DNA of 64,000 bases from Afipia sp. (GCA_017474385.1 JAFVHU010000006.1:40967-104966), one strand, 5' to 3'; positions 26,862-37,363 are shown, counted from the first letter of the stretch. Numbers and translations: made by a program. The notes: generated by a model from the letters alone, not told the origin.

Positions 26862-27650
26862 TCATGCATCGAAATCGTCTTCGAAACGCAAGTGCTTAAC
26901 GCTGCGGCCACGGCGCCGCACAAGCCTCAGGGCCTCTATCCCGATCTTGATATGCCTTTCGACATAGTTCGCGGTCACCACCTGATCCGACGCTTCGGTC
27001 TTCACACCCTCGGGGATCATTGGCTGATCGGACACGAGAAGCAGTGCGCCGGTCGAAATGTGGTTGGCAAACCCAGCAGCAAAGATTGTAGCAGTCTCCA
27101 TGTCGATCGCCATACTTCGTGTACGACGCAACAAATCCCTGAAGCGGTCATCGTGTTCCCAGACACGACGATTGGTCGTGTACACAGTACCTGTCCAATA
27201 GTCGTGACCGAGATCGCGGATCATCGTTGACACCGCGCGTTGCAACTGGAACGCGGGCAGCGCGGGGACCTCCGGTGGCAGGTAATCATTCGAGGTACCT
27301 TCGCCCCGAATAGCCGCAATCGGTAGAATCAGGTCGCCAATATGATTCTTGCGTTTCAACCCGCCACATTTGCCAAGAAACAATACGGCTTTCGGCGCAA
27401 TGGCGCTTAACAGATCCATCACGGTCGCGGCATTCGGGCTTCCCATGCCGAAATTAATCAGAGTGATTCCATCGGCAGTCACGTTAGGCATCGGTCGATC
27501 TACGCCCCTTACCAAACCGCCATGCAGCGTGGCGAACCATTCGACGTAATTGTCGAAGTTGGTCAGAAGAATATACTCTCCGAATTCGGCGAGCGGCGTG
27601 CCGGTGTAACGCGGCAGCCAGTTTTCTACGATGTCCTTTTTCTCTTTCAT
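26862..27650 (-). CDS. amn: AMP nucleosidase, short form
   Basis: 262 residues from the ATG at 27650 (AAAGGGA just upstream). It belongs to the phosphorylase/nucleosidase fold: the N-terminal EYILLTNFDNYVEWFA is characteristic of the short AMP nucleosidase type; then LINFGMGSPNAATVMDLL, FLGKCGG, SMAIDMETATIFAAGF (the ribose-binding Met-Glu) and LLLVSDQPMIPEG with the catalytic Asp. It cleaves AMP to adenine and ribose 5-phosphate. It is the first gene inside the island and points toward the left boundary. Confidence 0.85.
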   Translation of the reverse strand: MKEKKDIVENWLPRYTGTPLAEFGEYILLTNFDNYVEWFATLHGGLVRGVDRPMPNVTADGITLINFGMGSPNAATVMDLLSAIAPKAVLFLGKCGGLKRKNHIGDLILPIAAIRGEGTSNDYLPPEVPALPAFQLQRAVSTMIRDLGHDYWTGTVYTTNRRVWEHDDRFRDLLRRTRSMAIDMETATIFAAGFANHISTGALLLVSDQPMIPEGVKTEASDQVVTANYVERHIKIGIEALRLVRRRGRSVKHLRFEDDFDA

Positions 27651-27696
27651 TCCCTTTGATCTCATCTGGAGGTGCGCAACACCGCAGCCTATCAGG

Positions 27697-27757
27697 CTAG
27701 TGGATGGAACCGTTCCCTGTCCAATGTGACACGCCCAGATTCGCAGGATTCCACTAG
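27697..27757. repeat. Short inverted repeat with ctag ends
   Basis: Eight-base ends ctagtgga and tccactag, 45 bp apart, in the 433-bp gap between the AMP nucleosidase and the CBS-domain gene. The ends resemble those of the paired hairpins at 529-692 and 62349-62511, but the interior does not pair well. It may be a degenerate relative. The rest of the gap shows no supported gene. Confidence 0.35.
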
Positions 27758-28083
27758 TCCGTTTGCAACCCGATTCCGGACGCGGAAGTCATCGCGCTGA
27801 CGCCTTACACAGGCTTTGGGGAAACCTGACATAGGCAGCTTCGGCTTCGCCGTCGGATGCGCGCGGCCTATTGCCTTTGCGATGTTGGGCGGGAATCCCG
27901 GCCGCGAAGTCGCTGTCACTTATTCAGGAGGGTGGCAGCGACAGCACTTGTCTGGTCCGATCGCGTAGGAATGATGCTTTCTTCTGACCTCGCACGCAAT
28001 CGGTTGTATAGTTGAGAAAAAGGGGGCCGTGCTGCATTGCATCAAGTGCACCTGAAACCGAGTGATAGTGATGGAGGCTCGCC

Positions 28084-28503
28084 ATGAAAGTCAAAGACAT
28101 GATGCACAAGGGTGTCGACTGGGTCAGCCCCAACACCCCTGTCACCGAGCTCGCGAAATTGATGCGAGGGCATGACATCGGCTGCATTCCGATTGGGGAG
28201 GACGACCGACTGATCGGGATCGTGACCGATCGCGACATCGTCTGCAAAGGGCTCGCGAGCAACACCTTCGATGCTGGCCGCGCGACGGCGCGCGATGTGA
28301 TGACCGAAGGCATCCATTGTTGCCGGGAGGACGATGATCTCGCAAGGGCGGTGCATCACATGGAGAAGCTGCAGGTCCGTAGGCTGCCGGTGATCAACAA
28401 GAGCAAGCGGATGGTCGGTATCATCAGTCTGGGTGACGTCAGCCATTCTGCGTCCGGTGATTTGCTATCCGAGTGCGTCAAGAGCGTTTCGGCCCATCAC
28501 TGA
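28084..28503 (+). CDS. Two-CBS-domain protein
   Basis: 139 residues, just two CBS domains: residues about 4-62 (MKVKDMMHKGVDWVSPNTPV, GCIPIGEDDRLIGIVTDRDIV) and about 73-130 (ARDVMTEGIHCCREDDDL, LQVRRLPVINKSKRMVGIISLGDVS). Such stand-alone pairs bind adenine nucleotides and act as energy sensors. GGAGG precedes the ATG. It lies before NAD-glutamate dehydrogenase; about 290 bp separate them with no other supported gene. Confidence 0.9.
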   Translation: MKVKDMMHKGVDWVSPNTPVTELAKLMRGHDIGCIPIGEDDRLIGIVTDRDIVCKGLASNTFDAGRATARDVMTEGIHCCREDDDLARAVHHMEKLQVRRLPVINKSKRMVGIISLGDVSHSASGDLLSECVKSVSAHH

Positions 28504-28792
28504 AACGCGATAGCCGCTCGATCAGACGTTGAGACGAAGCCGGGCAATACTTTTATCATGGCAGGGTCAGCTGCATCATCTGCTGCTGTCCCACTCTACG
28601 ACATGCACTCAATCACACATGAAGTTCTTCGATCGGTCACCTGCCACCAAGACAAGCCCTCTCGATGCGACGAGAATGGTTGCAACCTCCCAATGGAAGC
28701 ATATTTCTGGAATGGAATGACATTGTCATCAAGAGCCACGGAGGCTCCGACGCTGAGGGTTTTCGCAGACGCTATCAGTCTCGTTTAGGACA

Positions 28793-31700
28793 ATGGCGCT
28801 CCGAGAATTGCCCTCCAAAATCAAGCAGACAATAGCGTTTGCGGTCAGACGGGCGCGGCCACAAACGGAGGACGTTATGGCGTGGCGCGACGACAAGGCT
28901 CGGGCAACCCTGATCCGCGAGGCAGCGGGAAACATGCGGCCGGGCAAGACGCCCCGGACCTTTGTCGAGCTTCTGTTCGACCACACCAATATCGAGGACC
29001 TCGCCAACTACGATGCCGCCTCCTTGGCCTTCCTGGCAGAACAAGCCTGGGAACATGTGCAGCGACGCACCGCAGGCCGTGCAGATATCCGCGTGATCAA
29101 TCCGATGATGCCGGACGGGCGCGAGATTTCCGTGCTCGAAGTTCTCAACGACAACATGCCCTTCCTGTTCGATTCCACCATGGCGGAGCTCGCCGAACAG
29201 GGCATCGAAGTCACCCTGGTCGCCCACCCGATCATCGCCGTGGAGCGGGATGAGCAAGGCAAGCTCCTGCGTTTCTACGGCGAAACGTTGACAGCGGGGG
29301 CAAAGGGCGAGCGCGAAAGCCTGATCCATTTCCACATCACCCGTCTTGACGCCGATGCCGATCGCCAGAGGCTGATCGAGGGCCTTACCAAGACGCTCAA
29401 CGACGTGCGCGCCTGCGTTACCGACTGGCGGGCCATGCGCGCCCGTGTCGAACAGGCGATCAAGGCCTTCAACTCCAATCCGCCGCCGCTGCCAATTGAC
29501 GAGATCGCCGAAGCCACCCAATTCCTGCAATGGCTGTGCGCCGACAATTTCACCTTCCTTGGCCTGCGCGAGTATCGCTTCTCGTCCGACACCGATGCGT
29601 CGGGTGAAATCAGCACGGGCGAAGGCCTCGGCATCCTGCACGATCCCGATGTGAAGGTCCTGCGCCGCGGCACCGAAATGGTGGTGATGACGTCGGAAAT
29701 CCGCGAATTCATGCGCGAGCCGACCGTCCTCATCGTCATCAAGGCCAATGTAAGCAGCCGCGTTCATCGCCGCATCCGCATGGACTATGTCGGCATCAAG
29801 CTCTATACGCCCGACGGTCGGCTAGAGGGCGAATTGCGCCTCGTCGGCCTGTTCACCTCAGGTGCCTATACCCGCTCGGTGCGACAGATCCCCTACGTCC
29901 GACACAAGGTGGTGCAGGTGCTCGAGCGCGCCGGCTTCGACCCGGACAGCCACTCAGGCAAGGCTGTCCAGCATATCCTCGAAGAATATCCGCGCGACGA
30001 ACTCTTTCAGGTTGATGCCGAGACGCTCTACAATTTCGTCATGGAAATCCTGATGCTCTATGAGCGCCCCCGCGTGCGGGCGCTGGCACGGGCCGACAAA
30101 TTCGACCGCTTCGTCTCCATCCTCGTCTTCATTCCGCGCGAGAAATATGACACCGATGTGCGTACGCGCATCGCGGCTTTCCTGGCGCAGGTCTATAAAG
30201 GGACCTTGGCAACCTCCTACGTCTCCTTCCCCGAAGGGTCGCTTACCCGCGTCCACTACATCATCGGGCGCTATGAAGGCGAAACGCCTGTCATCGAGCC
30301 CGCCACGCTAGAAGCCGAGATCAGCACCATCGCCGCGACCTGGGGCGACAAGCTGAAAGCCGCGCTCACCACCTCTACCGACGGCATGCGGGCCCGCATG
30401 CTCGCCAACCGTTATGCCCAAGCCTTCACCGGCGGCTATACTGAAGCCTTCGGCACGTCACAGGCCATTGCCGATATCGCCACCATCGAAAAGCTCACCT
30501 CGGCTCGTCCTGTGGCAATTTCGGTCTACCGCAGCGAGGGCGAAGACGATCCAACGCGCTTCGGCCTCAAAGTCTTCTCGCATGGCGCGCCCCTGTCGCT
30601 GTCCTACCGGGTTCCGGTGATCGAAAATCACGGCCTATGCGTCGTCAACGAACGCACCTATCAGATCCTGCCCAGCGCCACGCCGGCACCCGCGCCGGTA
30701 TGGCTGCACGATATGACGATCAAAGCCAATGACAGCAAGCCGATCGTTATCGGCACGGAATTCAAACATCGTCTGGAAGCCTCGATAATGGCTGTACTGG
30801 GCGATCGCGCCGAATCGGACGGCTATAACGCCCTTATCCTGCGTACAACCCTGGGCTGGCGCGAGATTTCGACCGTCCGGGCCCTCTCCCGCTACCTGCG
30901 CCAAATCCGCGCGCCATTCAGTCAGGACTATATGTGGGAGACTTTGCGCAACAACACCGCGATCACCGCCAACATTGCCGCTCTGTTCCGAGCCCGCTTC
31001 GATCCGCACCTCGTTGCCACCGACGCCGAACGCTCGACACGCGAGACGACCCTCCTCGCCGAGATCGAGGAGCAGCTCAAATCCGTCGCCTCGCTCGACG
31101 AAGACCGCATCCTGCGCCGTTTCACCAATCTGGTGCAGGCAACCATCCGCACCAATCTGTGGCAGATCGGCCAGAACGGGCATCCGCGTCCGGTGATCTC
31201 CTTCAAATTCGAAGCGCGCAAGATCGAAGACCTGCCGGCGCCGCGGCCACTTTACGAAATTTTCGTCTATTCACCGCGTGTCGAGGGCATTCATCTGCGC
31301 TTCGGCAAGGTAGCGCGCGGCGGCCTGCGGTGGTCCGACCGGCCGCAGGATTTCCGCACCGAGATCCTCGGCCTGGTCAAGGCACAGCAGGTCAAGAACG
31401 CCGTCATCGTGCCGGTCGGCGCCAAAGGCGGATTCGTGCCCAAACGCCTGCCGCCGCCCTCCAATCGCGATGCCTGGATGGCGGAAGGCACCGAAACCTA
31501 CCGCATATTCATTCGCTCGCTGCTCGAACTCACCGATAATCTCGATGGCGACACGATCGTGCCGCCCGACAATACCGTGCGCCACGATCGCGATGACCCC
31601 TATCTCGTCGTCGCCGCCGACAAGGGCACCGCCACCTTTTCCGACATCGCCAACACGATCTCGACCGAGAAGGGCCATTGGCTTGGCGATGCTTTCGCCT

Positions 31701-33697
31701 CCGGCGGCAGCCGGGGCTATGACCACAAGAAGATGGGCATCACCGCGCGCGGTGCGTGGGAAGCGGTCAAACGCCATTTCCGCGAACTCGGCGCCGATAT
31801 CCAGACTATGCCCTTCACCGCTGCCGGCGTGGGCGACATGTCCGGTGACGTCTTCGGCAATGGCATGCTGCTCTCGCCGGCGACCAAGCTCGTTGCGGCT
31901 TTCGATCACCGCGACATCTTCATCGATCCATCGCCCGATCCGGCCATCAGCCACGCCGAGCGCCTGCGCATATTCAATCTGCCGCGGTCGAACTGGCAGG
32001 ACTACAACAAGTCGCTGATCTCGCAGGGCGGCGGCGTGTTCTCGCGTTCGCTCAAGGCAATCCCGCTCGCGCCGGAAGTGCGGGCCCTGCTTGATCTCGA
32101 CAAGCCGCAAGCCACGCCCTTCGAGGTGATCACGGCGATCCTCAAGGCACGCGTTGACCTGCTCTGGTTTGGCGGCATCGGCACCTATATCCGCGCTTTG
32201 GGGGAAAGCGACGATCAGGTTGGCGATCGCGCCAATGATCCGATCCGTGTCACGGGCGCTGATATCCGCGCCCGGGTGATTGGCGAAGGCGCCAATCTCG
32301 GCGTGACCCAGCGCGGCCGCGTCGAAGCGGCGCAGAAAGGCATCAAGCTCAACACCGACGCAATCGACAATTCGGCCGGGGTCAACACCTCCGACGTCGA
32401 GGTCAATATCAAGATCGCGCTCGCGCGCCCCGAACGCGATGGGCGCCTTAGCCAGAACGACCGCAACAGCCTGCTTGCCGCGATGACCGACGAGGTCGGC
32501 ATGCTGGTGCTGCGGAACAATTATCTGCAGACGCTGGCGCTTTCGCTGACCGAACGCAAGGGCGTGGCCGAGACCGGCTTCCTCACCCGCCTGATGCAAT
32601 CACTCGAGCAGCGCGGCCTCCTTGACCGCGGCGTGGAGTTCCTGCCGGACGATGTGGCAATCACCGAGCGCACGAGGCGCGGCCAACCCTTTACCCGGCC
32701 GGAACTTGCAGTGTTACTCGCTTACGCCAAGCTGACGCTTTACGATGATCTGCTCGTCACCAGTGTGCCGGACGATCCTTATCTCGCCCGCGAACTGTCC
32801 CAGTACTTCCCGCCCGAGGTTCAGGATAAATTCCCCGATTCGGTGCAATTCCATCGCCTTCGGCGCGAGATCATCTCGACCAATCTCGCCAATGCCGTGA
32901 TCAATCGCGGCGGCCCGGCTTGCATCGTGCGCCTGATCGACGAGACGGGTGCCGATGTGCCCACCATCGCCATGGCCTTCGTGGCGGTGGATGAATCCTA
33001 CGGCCTCAAGCGGTTGAACGACGCAATTGACGGGCTCGACACCAAGATCGAGGGTCAATTGCAGCTCGGTCTCTACGCCTCGGTTCAGGATCTCCTGCTC
33101 TCCCGCGTGGCCTGGTCTGTACGCAATATCGATTTCAGCGCCGGTCTGGAAGCGGTGATCTCGCGCTTCGGCTCCGGCATCGGTGAGATCGCAGCCGGGC
33201 TCGACAATACCCTGCCCCAGGACATGCAGGCCGGGCGCAGCAGGCGTCGGCAGGACCTGACCGATGGCGGCGTCCCGGCAGAACTTGCCGGCGAACTCGC
33301 CGATCTCGACACCTTGGTCTCCGCACCCGATATCGTGACGGTCGCGAGGCGCACCAACCGCGCTATCGGCGATACGGCCACGACCTTCTTCGCCGCCGAA
33401 GCCAATTTCCGTCTCGACCGCATCATCGCCGCTGCACGCGGCGTGCCGGCGAACGATTTTTTCGAACGTCTCGCCATCGATCGCGCCGTTGATCAGATCG
33501 CAGGCGCCGAAAGAAGACTAGTTGCCGATATGCTGGCAACCGGCCAGTCCGGCCAGCAGGCCGCCGAGACATGGCTCGCGGCCCATCCTGAAGCGACGCG
33601 CATCCGCCGTTCGGTCGAGGAGATCGCCGCCGGTGGCCTGACGCTCGCCAAGCTGACGGTGGCGGCGAACTTGCTGGGTGATTTGGTAAAGGGTTGA
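28793..33697 (+). CDS. gdhB: NAD-specific glutamate dehydrogenase, large (180-kDa) type
   Basis: 1634 residues, the length of the large alphaproteobacterial NAD-GDH. The N-terminal half carries ACT-like regulatory domains. The catalytic core is near residues 835-1210: RGGLRWSDRPQDFRTEILGL, VPVGAKGGFV (substrate Lys), DKGTATFSDIAN, FTAAGVGDMSGDVFGNGML, and GEGANLGVTQRGR. It deaminates glutamate to 2-oxoglutarate with NAD, linking amino-acid use to the TCA cycle. The exact start is uncertain; an ATG at 28877 is possible. It is an unusually large, central-metabolism cargo for an island. Confidence 0.92.
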   Translation: MALRELPSKIKQTIAFAVRRARPQTEDVMAWRDDKARATLIREAAGNMRPGKTPRTFVELLFDHTNIEDLANYDAASLAFLAEQAWEHVQRRTAGRADIRVINPMMPDGREISVLEVLNDNMPFLFDSTMAELAEQGIEVTLVAHPIIAVERDEQGKLLRFYGETLTAGAKGERESLIHFHITRLDADADRQRLIEGLTKTLNDVRACVTDWRAMRARVEQAIKAFNSNPPPLPIDEIAEATQFLQWLCADNFTFLGLREYRFSSDTDASGEISTGEGLGILHDPDVKVLRRGTEMVVMTSEIREFMREPTVLIVIKANVSSRVHRRIRMDYVGIKLYTPDGRLEGELRLVGLFTSGAYTRSVRQIPYVRHKVVQVLERAGFDPDSHSGKAVQHILEEYPRDELFQVDAETLYNFVMEILMLYERPRVRALARADKFDRFVSILVFIPREKYDTDVRTRIAAFLAQVYKGTLATSYVSFPEGSLTRVHYIIGRYEGETPVIEPATLEAEISTIAATWGDKLKAALTTSTDGMRARMLANRYAQAFTGGYTEAFGTSQAIADIATIEKLTSARPVAISVYRSEGEDDPTRFGLKVFSHGAPLSLSYRVPVIENHGLCVVNERTYQILPSATPAPAPVWLHDMTIKANDSKPIVIGTEFKHRLEASIMAVLGDRAESDGYNALILRTTLGWREISTVRALSRYLRQIRAPFSQDYMWETLRNNTAITANIAALFRARFDPHLVATDAERSTRETTLLAEIEEQLKSVASLDEDRILRRFTNLVQATIRTNLWQIGQNGHPRPVISFKFEARKIEDLPAPRPLYEIFVYSPRVEGIHLRFGKVARGGLRWSDRPQDFRTEILGLVKAQQVKNAVIVPVGAKGGFVPKRLPPPSNRDAWMAEGTETYRIFIRSLLELTDNLDGDTIVPPDNTVRHDRDDPYLVVAADKGTATFSDIANTISTEKGHWLGDAFASGGSRGYDHKKMGITARGAWEAVKRHFRELGADIQTMPFTAAGVGDMSGDVFGNGMLLSPATKLVAAFDHRDIFIDPSPDPAISHAERLRIFNLPRSNWQDYNKSLISQGGGVFSRSLKAIPLAPEVRALLDLDKPQATPFEVITAILKARVDLLWFGGIGTYIRALGESDDQVGDRANDPIRVTGADIRARVIGEGANLGVTQRGRVEAAQKGIKLNTDAIDNSAGVNTSDVEVNIKIALARPERDGRLSQNDRNSLLAAMTDEVGMLVLRNNYLQTLALSLTERKGVAETGFLTRLMQSLEQRGLLDRGVEFLPDDVAITERTRRGQPFTRPELAVLLAYAKLTLYDDLLVTSVPDDPYLARELSQYFPPEVQDKFPDSVQFHRLRREIISTNLANAVINRGGPACIVRLIDETGADVPTIAMAFVAVDESYGLKRLNDAIDGLDTKIEGQLQLGLYASVQDLLLSRVAWSVRNIDFSAGLEAVISRFGSGIGEIAAGLDNTLPQDMQAGRSRRRQDLTDGGVPAELAGELADLDTLVSAPDIVTVARRTNRAIGDTATTFFAAEANFRLDRIIAAARGVPANDFFERLAIDRAVDQIAGAERRLVADMLATGQSGQQAAETWLAAHPEATRIRRSVEEIAAGGLTLAKLTVAANLLGDLVKG

Positions 33698-33814
33698 GAG
33701 GGCACGCTCACGACAAGCGATTTGGAGTGTGCGCAGATGGACCGGTGGCAGGCAAGATATCCAGAATCTCTTGCGCCGCAGCGCCATTGGGATAACGGCA
33801 GACCACTCGTTCTA

Positions 33815-34063
33815 TCACGGTGAGCGCGTCATCGGGGATCTGGTCTGCCAAGCGTCTTTCTGTGGCCCATCGTCACTCACATCAGTCTTGAACCTTCGGT
33901 CACGACCAATCGTCGCGCTACGCGAAATACCAAGCCGTTGCCCTATCTCAGCGAAGGACGCACCAGCCTCTTTTGCCTTCAATAACCTTCTGTCGAGATT
34001 CGCATTCCAGATATCTGGCATTTCCGAATCTCCAGTGGAGATTCCCCTCCTTCTGATTTGCAA
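33815..34063 (-). CDS. Small helix-turn-helix protein, GcrA-like
   Basis: About 82 residues. The central part WNANLDRRLLKAKEAGASFA followed by EIGQRLGISRSATIGRDRRF is a helix-turn-helix of the GcrA/Hin type, with the ISRSA recognition helix. The shorter start at residue 15 (MPDIWNANL) is also possible. It is the only regulator-like gene seen inside the island. Target unknown. Confidence 0.6.
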   Translation of the reverse strand: MQIRRRGISTGDSEMPDIWNANLDRRLLKAKEAGASFAEIGQRLGISRSATIGRDRRFKTDVSDDGPQKDAWQTRSPMTRSP

Positions 34064-34090
34064 ACTTTCGGCAACTAAATGTGGTGGTCA

Positions 34091-34408
34091 TTAACAGTCG
34101 AATTCGCAGGGCCGGATCACCCTCGTAGATCCCTCATCCGGCTGCATTATCAGCACGACGCTTTCGGGGTCCATCCAGTTCATGGACATTGCGATCTCGG
34201 CGAAATGGTTTTCCGGGAAATCGTTGTAGCCACAGCAAAACATGCACATCTCAGGGTGCTTGGTGCCACCAGAATGCTGCGCCACATCCACAAGTTCACC
34301 GAAGCCGCGGTGCTTCAGCCACGAGTTAAGTTCGTGGACGTTGGATGATTCCGCTGGATCGCCGTCCATGAGAGAGCAAACCAGCACAAGGCCTGTCACG
34401 CCACTCAT
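34091..34408 (-). CDS. Hypothetical protein
   Basis: 105 residues from the ATG at 34408 (a GTG at 34435 is the alternative). Acidic, with several Cys (VLVCSLMDGD, EMCMFCCGYND, RPCEFDC). The CMFCC run might bind metal or form disulfides; no signal peptide is seen. It neighbours dodecin and the small HTH gene on the same strand. No family recognised. Confidence 0.6.
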   Translation of the reverse strand: MSGVTGLVLVCSLMDGDPAESSNVHELNSWLKHRGFGELVDVAQHSGGTKHPEMCMFCCGYNDFPENHFAEIAMSMNWMDPESVVLIMQPDEGSTRVIRPCEFDC

Positions 34409-34499
34409 TTCGAAGTCTCTCGCCTTGGCTAACACAGCCTACATCAGACCGGAGCCAATTTCGACAGTTGCGTTCGCGCGCGGTGAATCCGCTGCAGCT

Positions 34500-34712
34500 T
34501 CAACTGCTTTCCAGTGTAAAACCCACTTTGAGCGTTACCTGGTAGTGATCAACGATTCCATTCTCGATGTGGCCTCTCGTCTGAACGACTTCAAACCACC
34601 TCATATCTCGGATAGTCGTCTTGGCCCGTGCGATGGCATTCTGAATTGCGTCCTCGATACTTTGATCAGATGATCCCGCGAGTTCCAAAATCTTATAGAC
34701 ATGATCCTTCAT
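34500..34712 (-). CDS. Dodecin family flavin-binding protein
   Basis: 70 residues, the classic dodecin length. [20 protein letters not shown], the [20 protein letters not shown] helix-strand with the flavin-stacking Trp, and the end [19 protein letters not shown] precedes the ATG at 34712. Dodecins form 12-mers that store riboflavin or FMN. The 308 bp to the TonB receptor stop (34713-35020) are A-rich and show no supported gene. Confidence 0.9.
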   Translation of the reverse strand: MKDHVYKILELAGSSDQSIEDAIQNAIARAKTTIRDMRWFEVVQTRGHIENGIVDHYQVTLKVGFTLESS

Positions 34713-35020
34713 TTGGCGCTCCTTCCGGCTCAATGTCAGCCGAGACCCCGGCGTTGCCGAGCTTTGCCCTCATCTCCTAAATACTTCTTACGTTGAAGCG
34801 AGAACGAAGAAATGCATTAACAGGCTAAGCACCGCCCAAAGAAATTTAGCGAGAAAAGAAAAAAGGCAGACTTAAAAAAATGGCAGACTTGAAGACTAAG
34901 GAACTCCGCAATCCCGGCGCTGCATTGCAAAAATCTAGGAACTCCCGCCCCTATCAAAGATAAATCATGTCGCGGTTTGGTCATCTGGCTCCGGACCGCC
35001 CCAACCACCTCCGCCCGGAT

Positions 35021-37363
35021 TCAGAAAATTGCTCTCAGGCCCGCGTAAAAGGCTCGCGGGCGCGCCGGACTGAGCGAGCGTGGATCTGTAAATGCCGCTC
35101 CGCCATTGGCGAAGTTGGGGACAGCCTCGGTGTTGAAGAAGGTGCCGTGGGTAGAATACCGGTGATCAAAGACATTGTCCGCCCGGGCGTAGACCTGGAA
35201 TGTCTTGTTGATCTGATAGGAACCGTGAAGGTTGAAGACCGCGTAGGAAGGCAACTTCGGCGCCTGATTGGAGTCGTCACCCACGAAGTACTGGCTACCG
35301 ACGAACAGCATATCGGCACCGACCTTGAACGCATCGGTCACCGAAAAATCCACGCGCGCCTTGAAGCGGTGCTGGGGCACTGCAGGTATCCGATCGCCCG
35401 GCAACACCTGGACATTACCGTCGGCATCAGCGAAGGGGCTGTTGGAGCCAAGCGTCAAAGCGTCGCGGAATCGCGCATCGACAAAGGCATAGCTGGCATA
35501 AAGCTCGAAGGGGCCGGACTTGAGATTGGCCTCAGCCTCGACGCCTTGGCGTCGCGTCGAACCGACGTTCTGGAAATAGCCGAACCCTTGCAAAGCAGGA
35601 CTCGGGATCGCGAGGATGTCATCAGTATTGTCTGTGCGAAAAACGCCAAGCTTCCATCCGAGCGTGCCGATACCCCCGCCGAAGTCGTGCGTGCCGCGCA
35701 ACCCAGCCTCGACGGTGTGGGACACAATCTGTTTCAGCGGAGGATCTGAGACGAGGAACGTGGCGATGATGCAGGGACGTGCCGGATCGGCACAGCCGAG
35801 TTCGAGCGGGGTTGGTGCCCGATTGGCTTCCGAATAACCGGCATAAGCCGTGATGCCGGGAGTGATTTTGTAAGTGCCCCCGATGATCGGATTGAACCGG
35901 CTGTAGGTGGCGTTGCCGTTCAGTGCACTGCCGATCTGGTCCTCCAGCCTTATGTTAGCGACATTGAACCGCCCGCCGCCCGTCATTGCGAAGTCCTTTG
36001 TGACATCAAACGTGTCGAGAGCGTAGAGTCCCGTATATTGATTGGTAGTATGGAGACCGACTGGTCCGATCGACACCGGACTGCCGGAAGATCCGAGAAA
36101 AATACCGGATCCGCGGACCACGAAGTTGGGACTAATCGTTCCAAGTTCCGCACTGGCCGAGAAATTGGTAACGCCGTAGTCGAGACTGCCACCAACAACG
36201 ACGCGATTGTTGTGTCCGAACAACTGGTCGGTGTTGGTTGCCTGCACTGTTAAGCCCGTCGTCGTCGAACGCGTTGTCGTTCGATCGATTTCTCCGAGCA
36301 CGGCACCTGGAGCAAAAGGATTAGCGAGCTGCGCGCCATTCAGGCCATTCGCCGGGGTGCTCCCGTCGCCAAAGCAGAGCCGAGCCGGAGGATTGATTGT
36401 GCAGGGCTGAGCGCCAGTCGGATTCCCATCCTGAGTTCTCTGGTTGAACGCTCGCACATGCGCTGCCCCCTCGATCGTCCAGGTCGGTGAAGCTTCGACC
36501 TTGCCGGTGAGATTGAGATAACCAACCTGGTTCGTCGAGATTTGCGGCGTGGTGTAGACCGCGCCATAGAATTGCTGGAGCAGTTCGATCGGTACGGTCG
36601 CAGCCGCACCAAATTTATTATCCGCCGTGCCCATGTTCAGATGGAATTCGCTGCTGTCGCTCTTGTAGCCAATGTCGCCGTAGAACCGGCGCACGTTTGA
36701 CGCTGAAAAATTGCGAAATCCATCGTCATGCAGACCTTCAAGCGCTCCATAGACCGCGAACTTTTCGACCTGCTTCCCCCATTGCGCGGAACTCTGGATT
36801 CGTCCAAAGGAACCGCCCATCGTGTTGATTTCAGCACCTTGGTAATGGAAGCCGTCTTTCATCTGAATGTTCAGCGCGCCACCCAGAGCGTTAAGGCCGA
36901 ATGCGGGGTTGTTGGTGACCACGCCGACCGACTGGATCGCCGTAGTCGGAATCAGATTCCAATTCACTGTATCGCCGAACGCTTCGTTGATGCGCACGCC
37001 GTTCTGATAAACAGCGAGCCCCTGTGGCGTGCCGGCCACCGGAGACGCGACGAAGCCACGAAACTGCACGTCCGGCTGGAATGGATTGCCCGCGACCTCG
37101 GTGACGATCATCCCCGGAACCCATTGCTGCAGTGCATCAGTGACATTTAATGACTGCGCGCGCTGAATCCGCGTCGAGCCGACGACTGTGACGTTCGCCG
37201 GCACCTTTTCAACATCAATGACGGAACCAGCGAGCGGCGTCGGCGCGAAAACGTCAATCGTCGGCAGGGTTTGGCTTGGCCCCGCTGGCTGACTTTGCGC
37301 GCTTGCACCATTGACGACGAGCAGCATCAGCACCAGTCGAACCGCCGCAAACCGAGCAATCAT
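35021..37363 (-). CDS. TonB-dependent outer-membrane receptor
   Basis: 780 residues from the ATG at 37363, chosen for GGGAGG upstream and the signal peptide (MIARFAAVRLVLMLLVVNGA). A plug domain follows (VEKVPANVTVVGSTRIQRAQ, QFRGFVASPVAGTPQGLAVY, NNPAFGLNALGGALNI), then a 22-strand-type barrel ending in Phe (YAGLRAIF). It imports a metal chelate or similar solute using TonB energy. It is divergent from the methanol/formaldehyde genes, as are TonB receptors (such as LutH) in lanthanide-use loci of methylotrophs, so a lanthanophore is a candidate ligand. This is inferred from position. Confidence 0.9.
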   Translation of the reverse strand: MIARFAAVRLVLMLLVVNGASAQSQPAGPSQTLPTIDVFAPTPLAGSVIDVEKVPANVTVVGSTRIQRAQSLNVTDALQQWVPGMIVTEVAGNPFQPDVQFRGFVASPVAGTPQGLAVYQNGVRINEAFGDTVNWNLIPTTAIQSVGVVTNNPAFGLNALGGALNIQMKDGFHYQGAEINTMGGSFGRIQSSAQWGKQVEKFAVYGALEGLHDDGFRNFSASNVRRFYGDIGYKSDSSEFHLNMGTADNKFGAAATVPIELLQQFYGAVYTTPQISTNQVGYLNLTGKVEASPTWTIEGAAHVRAFNQRTQDGNPTGAQPCTINPPARLCFGDGSTPANGLNGAQLANPFAPGAVLGEIDRTTTRSTTTGLTVQATNTDQLFGHNNRVVVGGSLDYGVTNFSASAELGTISPNFVVRGSGIFLGSSGSPVSIGPVGLHTTNQYTGLYALDTFDVTKDFAMTGGGRFNVANIRLEDQIGSALNGNATYSRFNPIIGGTYKITPGITAYAGYSEANRAPTPLELGCADPARPCIIATFLVSDPPLKQIVSHTVEAGLRGTHDFGGGIGTLGWKLGVFRTDNTDDILAIPSPALQGFGYFQNVGSTRRQGVEAEANLKSGPFELYASYAFVDARFRDALTLGSNSPFADADGNVQVLPGDRIPAVPQHRFKARVDFSVTDAFKVGADMLFVGSQYFVGDDSNQAPKLPSYAVFNLHGSYQINKTFQVYARADNVFDHRYSTHGTFFNTEAVPNFANGGAAFTDPRSLSPARPRAFYAGLRAIF

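Noticed and set aside
28785-28805. A 12-base match to the tRNA-Glu 3' end and flank (caatggcgctcc) at the start of NAD-glutamate dehydrogenase, possibly an internal attachment site
   Set aside because: The match stops before the T-arm and contains the gene's own start codon; 12 bases are too few to call an attachment core without other copies.
31271-32599. Long open frame opposite NAD-glutamate dehydrogenase
   Set aside because: A shadow of a high-GC gene; no recognisable domain, while the plus-strand gene is certain.
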